In this document: positions 8,371 through 16,668 of the stretch, one piece after another | Layout: every line of letters begins with the position of its first letter | How positions within the stretch are numbered: position 1 is the stretch's first letter | Source: Dinoroseobacter sp039192165 | GTDB taxonomy: Bacteria; Pseudomonadota; Alphaproteobacteria; Rhodobacterales; Rhodobacteraceae | Direction of reading: 5' to 3' | Length of the DNA stretch: 64,000 nucleotides | Assembly: GCA_039192165.1 (NCBI GenBank) | Contig: JBCCXD010000001.1 | Location: forward strand, 496,001 to 560,000 | Translations under genes and position numbers: made by a program | The notes under the pieces: model-generated | Databases searched by the model: none | What the model was told of the DNA's origin: nothing | The model's input: the letters and a program-made list of their open reading frames with translations, nothing else

Positions 8371-9036
8371 ATGTTTGAAACTAAGCAGATGCAAAGCATG
8401 GAATTAAAAGAAAGTAATGTGCGGCTCGCAGTCAGCGGAGCCACTGGGTCCGGCAAAACAACGCTGGCCCAGGATCTGGCGCAAAGGCTTGAAGTGCCCC
8501 TTTTGAAAGAAAACTGGGCCCCTATTGCGAAAGCAAGACAGAACTTCTTCGACCTCAACGCGGATGGGATGCTTGGCGTCGAAGAACGGCGCGCTGCGCT
8601 TAAAGAATGGAAGCTCTCCTACAAAACATGGCTCGATACCCGACACGAAGAGCAAAGCCAGCTCAACGGATATGTGGCGGATCGTTGGGCAGCCGACGCC
8701 TATTCAAACTGGCTACGTGTTTTCATGTCCTCAAAGGACGATCGAATGGCGCTCTATCTTCTGAAAACGATGAGAGAGCACGCCGGAATGTACGATTTTT
8801 TTATTCTGCTTCCGCTCAAGAGAGTGCTCGCAGAAGAGCGCAATACAGATGATCTGAGGCGCGACCCAAGTCTGCACATCAGGATCATGGCGAACGGACT
8901 GACCGCAGGTCTCATAACACACTACCTGAAACGGCCGATAATTGAGGTTCCATCCCGAAAAATGAGCCGTGAAGAGCGGGTGGACTATGTGTTGAGGAAG
9001 GCAGAGTTGGCGCCGCGCCCAGCGACCCGACACTGA
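8371..9036 (+). CDS. P-loop NTPase, probable small-molecule kinase
   Basis: About 221 residues. A Walker A motif GATGSGKTT lies near residue 21, followed by features of the nucleoside/shikimate-kinase-like P-loop fold: YVADRWAADAY as a possible Walker B/DR motif and a lid-like stretch RVLAEERNTDDLRRD with several arginines. No Q-loop or ABC signature is present, so it is not a transporter ATPase. Substrate is unknown; a deoxynucleoside- or nicotinamide-riboside-kinase-like role is possible. The start is uncertain: ATGs at 8371, 8389 and 8398 all lie before the P-loop and none has a strong ribosome site. It stands 184 bases after the dihydropyrimidinase gene and is probably a separate unit. 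Confidence 0.7.
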   Translation: MFETKQMQSMELKESNVRLAVSGATGSGKTTLAQDLAQRLEVPLLKENWAPIAKARQNFFDLNADGMLGVEERRAALKEWKLSYKTWLDTRHEEQSQLNGYVADRWAADAYSNWLRVFMSSKDDRMALYLLKTMREHAGMYDFFILLPLKRVLAEERNTDDLRRDPSLHIRIMANGLTAGLITHYLKRPIIEVPSRKMSREERVDYVLRKAELAPRPATRH

Positions 9037-9300
9037 CTTCGCCCGGCAAGACCCGGACTCCAAATGCATCCGCTCTGCCAGATGTCGTCATAGGCTGGGT
9101 TGGCCAATGCTCAAGAAACTCAGATGCAAGTGCAGAGCGACGAAGCGCCTTTAAACCGCGCTCTCGGTCCTGGTTCGCAGGGTCCGCACTTTCGAACCAT
9201 GACCCTCCGGGTGCGACCATATCGTCTGAACGGACCGGCAGTAAGAAAGTTAGTGAGCAATGAGAGGCGATTGGAAAACAAGCGCGCAGGCTGGGGCCTA

Positions 9301-9376
<76 letters not shown>

Positions 9377-9465
9377 TTTAACCGGGTCCTTAGCGCAGCT
9401 CGGGCACGGGGCGCAAGGGCGGTTTCGTCTTGGCAGCAAACGGACTGCGCCTTAGGCCTGTTGGC

Positions 9466-10251
9466 ATGACCAGTTCAACGCCCCTGATCGTGTTCACGGA
9501 TCTCGACGGAACGCTCCTTGATCATGATACCTACAGCTATGAAGCGGCGCGCCCTGCGCTGCAAAACCTCGCAAGACTCGGCGCTCCTGTCATCCTCGCA
9601 AGCTCGAAGACTGCAGCAGAGATTGCGCCATTGCGGGAAGAGCTCAGGCTTTCGGCCTGTCCTGCAATCGTAGAAAACGGAGCGGGCGTTCTTGAAGCGG
9701 CATCTCCACCGGACGAGGATAGTGCTGTGTATGGCCGCCTGCGGCAGGCACTTGCAGAGCTGCCTGCTGACATACGCCGAGCCTATCACGGCTTCGGGGA
9801 TATGAGTGTTGCAGAGGTCGCCGATTGTACGGGCCTCAGCCTTGATAAAGCTGCATTGGCAAAAACACGCGCGTTTTCCGAACCTGGTCTGTGGCAGGGC
9901 GCCGCGGATCGTCTGCCTGGTTTCCTGAAGGCACTCGCCCAAAAAGGGATCGCCGCGCGTCAAGGCGGACGTTTTCTGACCCTGTCCTTCGGTGGGACCA
10001 AGGCTGACCGCATGGCAGACATCCTGGCACAGTTTGGATCCCCGTTCTCAATTGCGCTTGGGGATGCCCCGAACGACATCGAAATGCTCGAGCGTGCCGA
10101 TCTGGGTATCGTTATTGCCAACCCGCACAGCGCCGCCCTGCCCCCGCTTGCTGGCGAAACGGCGGGGCGCATACGCCGCAGTACTAAACCGGGACCAGAC
10201 GGTTGGAACACAGAGGTTCTGCGTGTAATCATGGACCGCTCGGAGGTTTAG
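9466..10251 (+). CDS. gpgP: Glucosyl/mannosyl-3-phosphoglycerate phosphatase (HAD-IIB)
   Basis: A 261-residue HAD-superfamily phosphatase. Motif I is FTDLDGTLLD with Asp12 as nucleophile and Asp14 as acid/base, motif II is the ILASSKT region, and motif IV is ALGDAPNDIEML. A C2B cap lies between them. This is the mannosyl-3-phosphoglycerate phosphatase family, which removes phosphate from glycosyl-3-phosphoglycerate to release the compatible solute. It lies 12 bases upstream of a GT81 synthase gene, so glucosyl-3-phosphoglycerate is the probable substrate. The start at 9466 lies directly before the conserved core; an earlier in-frame start at 9430 adds an unrelated leader. Confidence 0.88.
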   Translation: MTSSTPLIVFTDLDGTLLDHDTYSYEAARPALQNLARLGAPVILASSKTAAEIAPLREELRLSACPAIVENGAGVLEAASPPDEDSAVYGRLRQALAELPADIRRAYHGFGDMSVAEVADCTGLSLDKAALAKTRAFSEPGLWQGAADRLPGFLKALAQKGIAARQGGRFLTLSFGGTKADRMADILAQFGSPFSIALGDAPNDIEMLERADLGIVIANPHSAALPPLAGETAGRIRRSTKPGPDGWNTEVLRVIMDRSEV

Positions 10252-10263
10252 GGGGATCACGGC

Positions 10264-11493
10264 GTGGCGGATTTTCATCAGAACGGCAACATCGCGACAC
10301 TGCACAATCTGCGCACCCGGTCGCTTGATGAGCTGACCTATGAGATCGAGACGTTCTCTCAGACCCGGAAAATCAGTCTGATACTGCCCTGCCTCTATTC
10401 CGAACTGGAAGGTAACGCGCTTGAGAATATCCTGTCGGAACTGGCGCAAGTCCCCTATTTGCACAGGATCATTATTGGGCTCGACCGTGCGGATGAGGCC
10501 CAGTTTCGTCATGCACGCCAGTTCTTTTCGCGCCTGCCGCAGAACCATATTGTCATTTGGAACGACAGCCCGCGCATGCTCGCGCTTGGGACGCGCCTGC
10601 AGGAGATGGGCCTTTATCCTCAGGAAGCCGGCAAGGGCAAGAACGTCTGGACCTGCCTTGGATACCTAATGGCCTGCGCCGACAGCTCTGTCATGGCAAT
10701 CCACGACTGCGATATCGTAACTTACGAGCGTGGAATGCTCGCGCGGCTGGTCTATCCGGTGGTCAACCCGACCTTTCCTTACCAAGTCGCCAAAGGCTTT
10801 TATCCGCGGATCGGCGAGAAAAAAATGAACGGGCGCGTGACACGTTTGCTGGTCAGCCCTTTGCTGATCGCGTTGAAACGCGTTGTCGGAGATCGCGATT
10901 ACCTCGATTATCTGCGCAGTTTCCGCTATCCGCTTTCGGGAGAGTTTGCGATGCGCACTGGCATACTCCCGGATCTGCGAATTCCTTCGGATTGGGGACT
11001 GGAGATCGGTGTCCTATCGGAAGCCTGGCGCAACCTTGCACCCAAGGCAGTGTGTCAGGTCGAGATCTCGGATGCCTACGATCATAAGCATCAGGACTTG
11101 AGCCCTGAGGATGCCTCCCAGGGTCTCAGCCGGATGTCGACCGACATCTGCAAATCAATCTTTCGGAAACTTGCTGCGGACGGCACCACCTTTACGGCTA
11201 ATACATTTCGCACGCTTAAAGCGACGTACTACCGGAGCGCACTAGATCTTCTGGAAGCGTACTACAACGATGCGAAAATGAACGGGCTCAGTGTGGACCG
11301 GCACCGCGAAGAACAATCGATCGAGCTCTTTGCGGAAAACATCATGCGCGCCGGACAGATCTTTATCGAAAAACCTTCCGAAGCACCGTTCATCCCAACC
11401 TGGAACCGCTTGCATGCTGCGGATCCGGATTTTCTGATGGACTTTCGCGCGGCGGCGGCGGCCGATCTTGAGGATTTCGCACCGCAGGCGTAA
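10264..11493 (+). CDS. gpgS: Glucosyl-3-phosphoglycerate synthase (GT81)
   Basis: A 409-residue glycosyltransferase. The opening (HNLRTRSLDELTYEIETF), the nucleotide-sugar region ILPCLYSELEGNALENI and the metal-binding DxD at Asp148-Cys149-Asp150 (AIHDCDIVTYER) match the GT81 glucosyl-3-phosphoglycerate synthases, which join a nucleotide-activated glucose to 3-phosphoglycerate. The start codon is GTG at 10264, with AGGGGGA 8 bases before it. It is 12 bases downstream of the phosphatase gene, giving a complete two-step pathway to glucosylglycerate, an osmolyte that can also serve under nitrogen limitation. Specificity for glucose over mannose is inferred from family resemblance. Confidence 0.87.
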   Translation: MADFHQNGNIATLHNLRTRSLDELTYEIETFSQTRKISLILPCLYSELEGNALENILSELAQVPYLHRIIIGLDRADEAQFRHARQFFSRLPQNHIVIWNDSPRMLALGTRLQEMGLYPQEAGKGKNVWTCLGYLMACADSSVMAIHDCDIVTYERGMLARLVYPVVNPTFPYQVAKGFYPRIGEKKMNGRVTRLLVSPLLIALKRVVGDRDYLDYLRSFRYPLSGEFAMRTGILPDLRIPSDWGLEIGVLSEAWRNLAPKAVCQVEISDAYDHKHQDLSPEDASQGLSRMSTDICKSIFRKLAADGTTFTANTFRTLKATYYRSALDLLEAYYNDAKMNGLSVDRHREEQSIELFAENIMRAGQIFIEKPSEAPFIPTWNRLHAADPDFLMDFRAAAAADLEDFAPQA

Positions 11494-11546
11494 CTCCGCT
11501 CGTGCAACTGAGTCCCTTTGGCATCATCTGGCCGGAAAATGCGAAA

Positions 11547-11575
11547 GCCGCCGCGCCCATATGGGCTGCGGCGGC
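11547..11575. terminator. GC-rich stem-loop after gpgS
   Basis: GCCGCCGC and GCGGCGGC (8 base pairs), then a one-base bulge, then GCCC/GGGC closing an ATAT loop. It lies 54 bases after the gpgS stop. There is no U-run on the plus strand. On the minus strand the stem is followed by a T-rich stretch. It may end or protect the gpgP-gpgS transcript. Confidence 0.5.
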
Positions 11576-11674
11576 CGCACTCACTACGCTACGAACAGAT
11601 TTCCGATGTAACGGAATACTCGCACTATGTACTCCACGGACCATCACCTTGCCGTGGTGATCAAAGACTGCCAG

Positions 11675-11706
11675 CACGGGGCCGCATCACCAAGTTTGGC
11701 CCCGTG
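11675..11706. other. Stem-loop with perfect 9-bp stem
   Basis: CACGGGGCC (11675-11683) and GGCCCCGTG (11698-11706) pair perfectly around a 14-base loop, in a gene-free region. No U-run follows on either strand, so it is a weak terminator candidate. It could be part of an untranslated RNA. Confidence 0.45.
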
Positions 11707-11840
11707 TTCATTCCCTAAGTCTGAACAATGGCGCCGCTCTCGAAGAATTGTGGCAAGGCTTCACCCAGTGGGTGTCTAAATAGACAACTCGCAGCGGTAC
11801 TGTGCGCTGACGTTCAGGTTAAACGGGAGGATTCGGTGCC

Positions 11841-12047
11841 TCAGGCTTTTTGAGGCTTCAGCGCCGTGCAGGCTTCCTGCGCGATAGACAGAAGCGCAAT
11901 TCCTCCGGCGACGATCCAAACGATCGATGCAGAGAGTTCAGACAGCAAAGCACTTGTGGAAAGATCCTGACCGGTCGCCAACACAGAGGCGACCGCCCAG
12001 ATCAGAAGGAAAACACTCGATACCGCGATAGCGTGCACCCGACGCAT
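11841..12047 (-). CDS. Small membrane protein, unknown function
   Basis: A 68-residue hydrophobic protein with two membrane segments: about residues 7-25 (AVSSVFLLIWAVASVLA) and 39-56 (ASIVWIVAGGIALLSIA). A polar loop lies between them and the tail is short and basic. The ATG is preceded by GAGAGGTG, a good ribosome site. No homologous family is recognised. It lies between the convergent gpgS and GH13 phosphorylase genes, on the strand of the phosphorylase but 216 bases downstream of it, so it may have its own promoter. Confidence 0.55.
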   Translation of the reverse strand: MRRVHAIAVSSVFLLIWAVASVLATGQDLSTSALLSELSASIVWIVAGGIALLSIAQEACTALKPQKA

Positions 12048-12263
12048 GACGCACCTCTCAAACCACTCTTAATCGACCCAAAACACTGGCCGCTGGTCAG
12101 AATGCCATATCCTGGAAGGTTCTCAAAATTATTAACGCTTTTATACTGCGCATCTTTGCCAATCCCCTTCGGCGCACGGCTTTGTTTCGCAAAACTTGTG
12201 AAAACGGCACCCTTTTGCCCGGTTTCCTGCGACCAAGAGGTGCGACTCAGAGCGAGATAGCCG

Positions 12264-14015
12264 TTACGACGGCACCCGATTTGAGATCCAGCGGCATTGA
12301 TATGGAGTCATCGGGATCTCGCCCCCTTCGGGTCGAATAATCTCCCCGGACAGAAGATCAACCCAACCATCTCCTTCGATCAGGTTGATCTCATGAGGCT
12401 GAATCGCCACGCGCTCGTCACTGACATTGTGCAATGCGAAGATCGACTGATCCCGATCAAGACTCTGGCGCCAGACCCCAAAGATGCGCGGCTCAAGAGA
12501 CAGGGTAAATTGTGTGGCATTTGGGTGGAACCCGGGTTGTTCTGCGCGCAAACGCAACCGTTCCGACAGAGCCCCGAGAACGATGGCGTGCGGAGTATTC
12601 GGATCGGCCAGCAGAGCCTCCAGTTTCGGATACTCCCAATTATGCCGGTTGATCGCGCGGTTCATACCTCTCCGCCGCACCTGATCATGGTCATTAGGCG
12701 TCGCAAGCATCGAGTGGATATAGAAGGCGGGTATTCCTTCGAGTGACATGACAATTGTCTGAGAACACAGAAAGCGCGCGATATGATAGTCATCCCGCCC
12801 TTTGAACGTGCCGCCCATTGCTTCGAAGAACGTGATGTTCAGCTCATAGGGGCTTTCGCCCCCATCGGGCAGCGCCCGCATGGAGACAAGCCCCCCAAGA
12901 TCACGCACAGTCTGGATGACACGCGCTTTTTCGTCTTCCGGCAGAACACCTTCTGCAGGCCGCATACCGATTCCGTCGTGCGAGGCCGAGAAGTTCAGAT
13001 AGGCGCAGCCAAGCTGCGCGGGCGGCATACCCTGCTGCCAGCGATGCAGATACTCTGCCGAGCCAGACATCATGGCGTGCAACAGCAGCGGCGGCAGCGT
13101 GAAATTATAGACCGCATGCGCCTCGTTCCGGTTGCCAAAATAGCTGAGGTTTTCGGCGTTAGGCACATTGGTTTCCGTCAGAAGGATCACGGCTTCCTGG
13201 GCAAAATCACAGAGCAGGCGCATTAGGCGCACAATCGCGTGTGTTTGTGCCAGATGGATCGAAGGGGAACCGGCTTCCTTCCAGATGAAAGCGACCGCAT
13301 CGAGGCGCACGATCCTCACCCCGTTGTCCACGTGCAGCCGCATGATGCGCAAGAACTCAAGTAAAACCTCTGGATTGCGAAAATCCAAATCGATCTGGTC
13401 GTGGCTGAATGTGCACCAGACATGGCGTGGCCCGCGCGAAGTTTCGACCTCTTGCAAAAGCGGGGTGGTCCTCGGACGCACGACCATCGATAGGTCCTCA
13501 TCCGGATCCGCTTCGAAGAAAAACTGGTCGTAAGGCGCATGGCCTTGCCGATAGGCATTGAACCAGGCGCCCTGGCTGGAGACATGGTTCAGCACCAGAT
13601 CCGACATCAAAAGGAAATCCGCCCCGATACGATTGATATCGGGCCAGTCTCCCAGCGATGGGTTCACTGCGCGGTAGTCCGTAACCGCGAAGCCATCATC
13701 GGACGTAAATGGAAAGAACGGCAGAATATGGACGCCATTTACCACGCCCTGCATGTACTCCAACAGAAAGTCATGCAGCAGATCGAGCGGCTTATGCGTG
13801 CCGTCGATAATCGAATTGCCATATGTGATCAGCAGAGCGTCTTTTTCCGACCACAGATTGTTGCCCGGTGCTCTCGGGCGTTTGCGGCGCGGTGTGCCTC
13901 CGGGGAAGAATGCCTCCATCACCTGGGACGCCAGAATATCCGGATCGAGCTCCGGATAGACCTGCTCCATGAACTCGGCCACACGCTGGCTCAGGGATGT
14001 GATTGATTTGGTCAT
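12264..14015 (-). CDS. GH13_18 sugar phosphorylase, probable glucosylglycerate phosphorylase
   Basis: A 583-residue alpha-amylase-superfamily enzyme. The GH13 elements are in order: HILPFFPFTSDDGFAVTDY, DLVLNHVS, the nucleophile Asp in VRIVRLDAVAFIWKE, the acid/base Glu in LLTETNVPNAEN, and SASHDGIGMRP near the third acidic residue. This is the GH13_18 pattern of sucrose phosphorylase, sucrose-6'-phosphate phosphorylase and glucosylglycerate phosphorylase (E. coli YcjM type). Beside gpgP-gpgS, glucosylglycerate is the most likely substrate, phosphorolysed to glucose-1-phosphate and glycerate. It is convergent with gpgS, so synthesis and breakdown can be controlled apart. The substrate is inferred from context. 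Confidence 0.85.
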   Translation of the reverse strand: MTKSITSLSQRVAEFMEQVYPELDPDILASQVMEAFFPGGTPRRKRPRAPGNNLWSEKDALLITYGNSIIDGTHKPLDLLHDFLLEYMQGVVNGVHILPFFPFTSDDGFAVTDYRAVNPSLGDWPDINRIGADFLLMSDLVLNHVSSQGAWFNAYRQGHAPYDQFFFEADPDEDLSMVVRPRTTPLLQEVETSRGPRHVWCTFSHDQIDLDFRNPEVLLEFLRIMRLHVDNGVRIVRLDAVAFIWKEAGSPSIHLAQTHAIVRLMRLLCDFAQEAVILLTETNVPNAENLSYFGNRNEAHAVYNFTLPPLLLHAMMSGSAEYLHRWQQGMPPAQLGCAYLNFSASHDGIGMRPAEGVLPEDEKARVIQTVRDLGGLVSMRALPDGGESPYELNITFFEAMGGTFKGRDDYHIARFLCSQTIVMSLEGIPAFYIHSMLATPNDHDQVRRRGMNRAINRHNWEYPKLEALLADPNTPHAIVLGALSERLRLRAEQPGFHPNATQFTLSLEPRIFGVWRQSLDRDQSIFALHNVSDERVAIQPHEINLIEGDGWVDLLSGEIIRPEGGEIPMTPYQCRWISNRVPS

Positions 14016-14129
14016 CTACGCGTCTGTCAGGCGACTCGGGGCTTGGGTCATAAGCCCCTTTGGCTTAGGAAAATTCTCGGGCGCTGGGAAGTGAGTCCTG
14101 GGTCCCGCCCCCCCGAAACGGAAACAGAA

Positions 14130-14600
14130 ATGAGCAAAAGCCTGAAACGTGTGCGCGCTGCGCTTCAATCCGCGGGATTGGAGGATACCGTTCTGGAGAT
14201 GGAGGCAGAGACCCGTACAGCGCAACAGGCTGCGTATGCCGCAGGCTGCGCGCTGGATCAGATAGCAAAATCCATCATTTTTCGTGGCGCGCAAACCGGC
14301 GAAGCCCTGTTGTTTATTACTGCAGGTGGAAACACGGTCAGCGCCGCAAAGGCAAGTGCGCTTGCCGGTAGTCCGCTGGGCAAAGCTGATGCCGCATTGA
14401 TCCGAAAACAAACGGGGTTTGCCATCGGAGGTGTGGCTCCAATCGGACATCTGACCGCGCCCCGTGCCTGGTTGGACTTAAGACTTTTGGACTTTGATCT
14501 GGTCTATGGAGCGGCAGGAACCCCACGCCATATCTTTCCAATCGCGCCGCGGGCCCTTCTGGAACTATCGGGTGCAGTGCCAGCTGAGTTCACCGAATGA
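14130..14600 (+). CDS. YbaK/EbsC-family aminoacyl-tRNA deacylase
   Basis: A 156-residue protein of the YbaK/prolyl-tRNA editing fold, which hydrolyses mischarged tRNAs such as Cys-tRNA(Pro). The conserved lysine and glycine positions appear in DQIAKSIIFRG, the nucleotide-binding loop in IGGVAPIGH, and the C-terminal VYGAAGTPRHIFPI matches relatives. The ATG at 14130 begins at the natural N-terminus (SKSLKRVRAAL); the upstream in-frame extension has no family character. It diverges from the GH13 phosphorylase gene. The cognate tRNA cannot be decided from sequence. Confidence 0.85.
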   Translation: MSKSLKRVRAALQSAGLEDTVLEMEAETRTAQQAAYAAGCALDQIAKSIIFRGAQTGEALLFITAGGNTVSAAKASALAGSPLGKADAALIRKQTGFAIGGVAPIGHLTAPRAWLDLRLLDFDLVYGAAGTPRHIFPIAPRALLELSGAVPAEFTE

Positions 14601-14728
14601 AGCTTTTCAATAAGTCTAAACAAAAAGTAAATTAATTTAACATACATCCCTTGCACTGCGGAAATTCGGCCCCATCTGATGTGATGTGAAAGGAATTCAC
14701 ATTGCACACAAACAAAATGGAGCCCGAA

Positions 14729-15145
14729 ATGTCATCCGTCGCCACATGGCCTTCCCAAGCCGAAAACTGGCTCGACAGCAAAGGTAAACCGGCCTGGATC
14801 ATCGCCATGGTCCTTGGCTTCATATTCTTCTGGCCTGTCGGCCTCGCCCTACTTTTCTACATGATCTGGAGCAAACGCATGTTCAGCTGTTCTTCTAAAC
14901 GCACCCGGTACTCAGAAAAGACCGTGGGCTTTACATCCTCCGGCAACACCGCCTTTGATGCATACAAAGCTGAAACCCTGCGTCGCCTGCAGGACGAACA
15001 GGATGCGTTTGAAGCCTTCTTGGACCGGCTGCGCGCGGCCAAAGACAAATCCGAGTTCGACCAGTTTATGGAAGAACGCGCGAAGTCAGCCAAGGCGGCT
15101 AAGAAAGCCGCGAAAGCTCAGGACGGCGATCCGGCAGACGCCTAA
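14729..15145 (+). CDS. DUF2852-family membrane protein
   Basis: A 138-residue protein with one strong membrane segment at about residues 23-48 (AWIIAMVLGFIFFWPVGLA) preceded by WLDSKGKP and followed by the basic stop-transfer WSKRMF. The C-terminal half is a charged helix with alternating Lys/Ala repeats. This matches DUF2852, a conserved alphaproteobacterial family of unknown function. The ATG at 14729 is preferred because GGAG lies 8 bases upstream, inside the longer frame that begins with TTG at 14702. The AT-rich spacer before it contains a perfect 12-base palindrome, TAAATTAATTTA, at 14628-14639. Confidence 0.8.
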   Translation: MSSVATWPSQAENWLDSKGKPAWIIAMVLGFIFFWPVGLALLFYMIWSKRMFSCSSKRTRYSEKTVGFTSSGNTAFDAYKAETLRRLQDEQDAFEAFLDRLRAAKDKSEFDQFMEERAKSAKAAKKAAKAQDGDPADA

Positions 15146-15221
15146 TATCTGCCGAAACACCTCCCGCGCCGCCCCTTTATCGGGGCGGCATCCCCTTGCT
15201 CGATAGTGTATCAGAAAGACC

Positions 15222-15671
15222 ATGTCCCAGATGACCGCCCTGCCCGACCCCTACACCCACGAAGCGCTGTATCGCGACGTGCCAACCAAGCGGCTGGTCG
15301 CATGGTTCGTGGACCTCTTGGTCATCGCATTGCTGACGGCAGTGATGGTACCCTTCACCCTTTTCACGGCCCTGTGGTATCTGCCGTTCCTCGCCCTGCT
15401 GATCAGCTTTCTCTACCGCTGGGTAACGATTGCCAGAGGCTCGGCTACACTTGGGATGCGCTTCACGGCAATCGAGTTGCGCGGTCCGGATGGCGGGCCA
15501 CTCGACAGCGGTCAGGCGCTTTTGCACACGCTGGGGTACCATGTCAGCATGGCGGTCTTCCCTTTGCAGTTGCTCTCTATCGCCCTGATGCTGATGAGCG
15601 AGCGCAAGCAGGGCCTGACCGACCATCTTCTCGGCACCGCGGCGCTCAACCGCGTTGCCTCCCCGGCCTGA
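15222..15671 (+). CDS. RDD-family membrane protein
   Basis: A 149-residue protein with the RDD opening: an Arg followed by Asp (KRLVAWFVDLLVI), two membrane helices at about residues 27-45 and 49-65, and a third near 108-125. The linker GSATLGMRFTAIELR and the ending RKQGLTDHLLGTA are typical of the family. RDD proteins are small integral membrane proteins of mostly unknown function, some acting as transporters. It lies 76 bases after the DUF2852 gene and upstream of bpt. Confidence 0.87.
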   Translation: MSQMTALPDPYTHEALYRDVPTKRLVAWFVDLLVIALLTAVMVPFTLFTALWYLPFLALLISFLYRWVTIARGSATLGMRFTAIELRGPDGGPLDSGQALLHTLGYHVSMAVFPLQLLSIALMLMSERKQGLTDHLLGTAALNRVASPA

Positions 15672-15794
15672 GACCAAGCGACGAGAAATCTGGGAGCGAC
15701 AAGGCAAGACCTGCTTGCGATGTGATGCGCAAAGTGGGTTGGCGTCGGCGGCGGGGCTTGTTACCGTTTCCGCAGCAGCTGCCCAACGGACCAA

Positions 15795-16652
15795 ATGCGT
15801 CACACACTTCCCATCGCGCCGCAGTTTTATGTGACGGCCCCGCAACCATGCCCGTATCTCGAGGGCCGCATGGAGCGGAAGCTATTTACTGCATTACAAG
15901 GGGAATACAGTGAAACGCTGAACGACGCTCTGTCCAAACAAGGGTTCCGGCGCTCGCAAAATGTCCTCTATCGTCCGTCTTGCGCAGAGTGCATGGCCTG
16001 TTTGTCTGCACGGATCAATGTCGAGGCGTTCGAAGCGAATCGCAGCCAGCGGCGTACACGAAAGCGCAACAATCACCTGATCCGGGAGGCCACCTCCCCT
16101 TGGGCGACCGAAGACCAGTATAGTCTGTTCCGAAAGTACCTCGACAGCCGGCATGCAGATGGCGGTATGGCCGATATGGATATTTTCGAATTTGCGGCGA
16201 TGATCGAAGAGACTCCGGTCCGGTCACGCGTCATCGAATACAGCGCACCTCTGACGGAGACGGGCAGCAATCACACATCTGAGCGGCAACTGGCCGGCGT
16301 ATGCCTGACCGATGTGCTCGATGACGGGTTATCGATGGTGTATTCCTTCTATGATCCGGACATGCATGCGCAATCGCTGGGCACGTATATGATCCTCGAT
16401 CACGTCGAAATCGCGCGCGAAGCGAAGCTGCCCTACGTCTATCTTGGCTATTGGGTCCCGGGCAGCCCGAAAATGGGGTACAAAGCCGGGTTTGCGGGCC
16501 TCGAAATCTACAAGGGTGGCAACTGGCAACCAATTGGCGATCCCAAGAGCCATGAGGCGGAAACGCACCCACTATCTGTCGACCCCATCGCCGAACAGGT
16601 GGCCAAGATCACTCTGCCGGACCAGCTTCCGACATCCGGCAAGCGGGACTGA
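15795..16652 (+). CDS. bpt: Aspartate/glutamate leucyltransferase (N-degron pathway)
   Basis: A 285-residue Bpt-type aminoacyl-tRNA-protein transferase. It transfers leucine from Leu-tRNA to N-terminal Asp or Glu, marking proteins for ClpS-ClpAP degradation. Family signatures are CPYLEGRMERKLFT, YRPSCAECMACLSARI with its conserved cysteines, the RNNHL basic segment and YVYLGYWVPGSPKMGYK in the GNAT-like half. Length is normal. It is the last gene of a plus-strand run and is convergent with dctD, 16 bases away. Confidence 0.93.
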   Translation: MRHTLPIAPQFYVTAPQPCPYLEGRMERKLFTALQGEYSETLNDALSKQGFRRSQNVLYRPSCAECMACLSARINVEAFEANRSQRRTRKRNNHLIREATSPWATEDQYSLFRKYLDSRHADGGMADMDIFEFAAMIEETPVRSRVIEYSAPLTETGSNHTSERQLAGVCLTDVLDDGLSMVYSFYDPDMHAQSLGTYMILDHVEIAREAKLPYVYLGYWVPGSPKMGYKAGFAGLEIYKGGNWQPIGDPKSHEAETHPLSVDPIAEQVAKITLPDQLPTSGKRD

Positions 16653-16668
16653 GGCTCAGGCCCTCAAA

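Larger units (their letters stand above)
11494..11840. other. Gene-free spacer downstream of gpgS with stem-loops
   Basis: I find no convincing gene in these 347 bases; frames on either strand are short and unlike known proteins. Two strong stem-loops lie inside and are listed separately. The rest shows nothing I can name. Confidence 0.6.

Noticed and set aside
9037..9300. Possible tRNA remnant near 9052-9085
   Set aside because: A few bases resemble D-arm and anticodon-arm sequence, but no cloverleaf can be drawn.
11518..11718. 66-residue plus-strand frame after gpgS
   Set aside because: Its sequence is created by the hairpin arms, with no ribosome site and no recognisable protein character.
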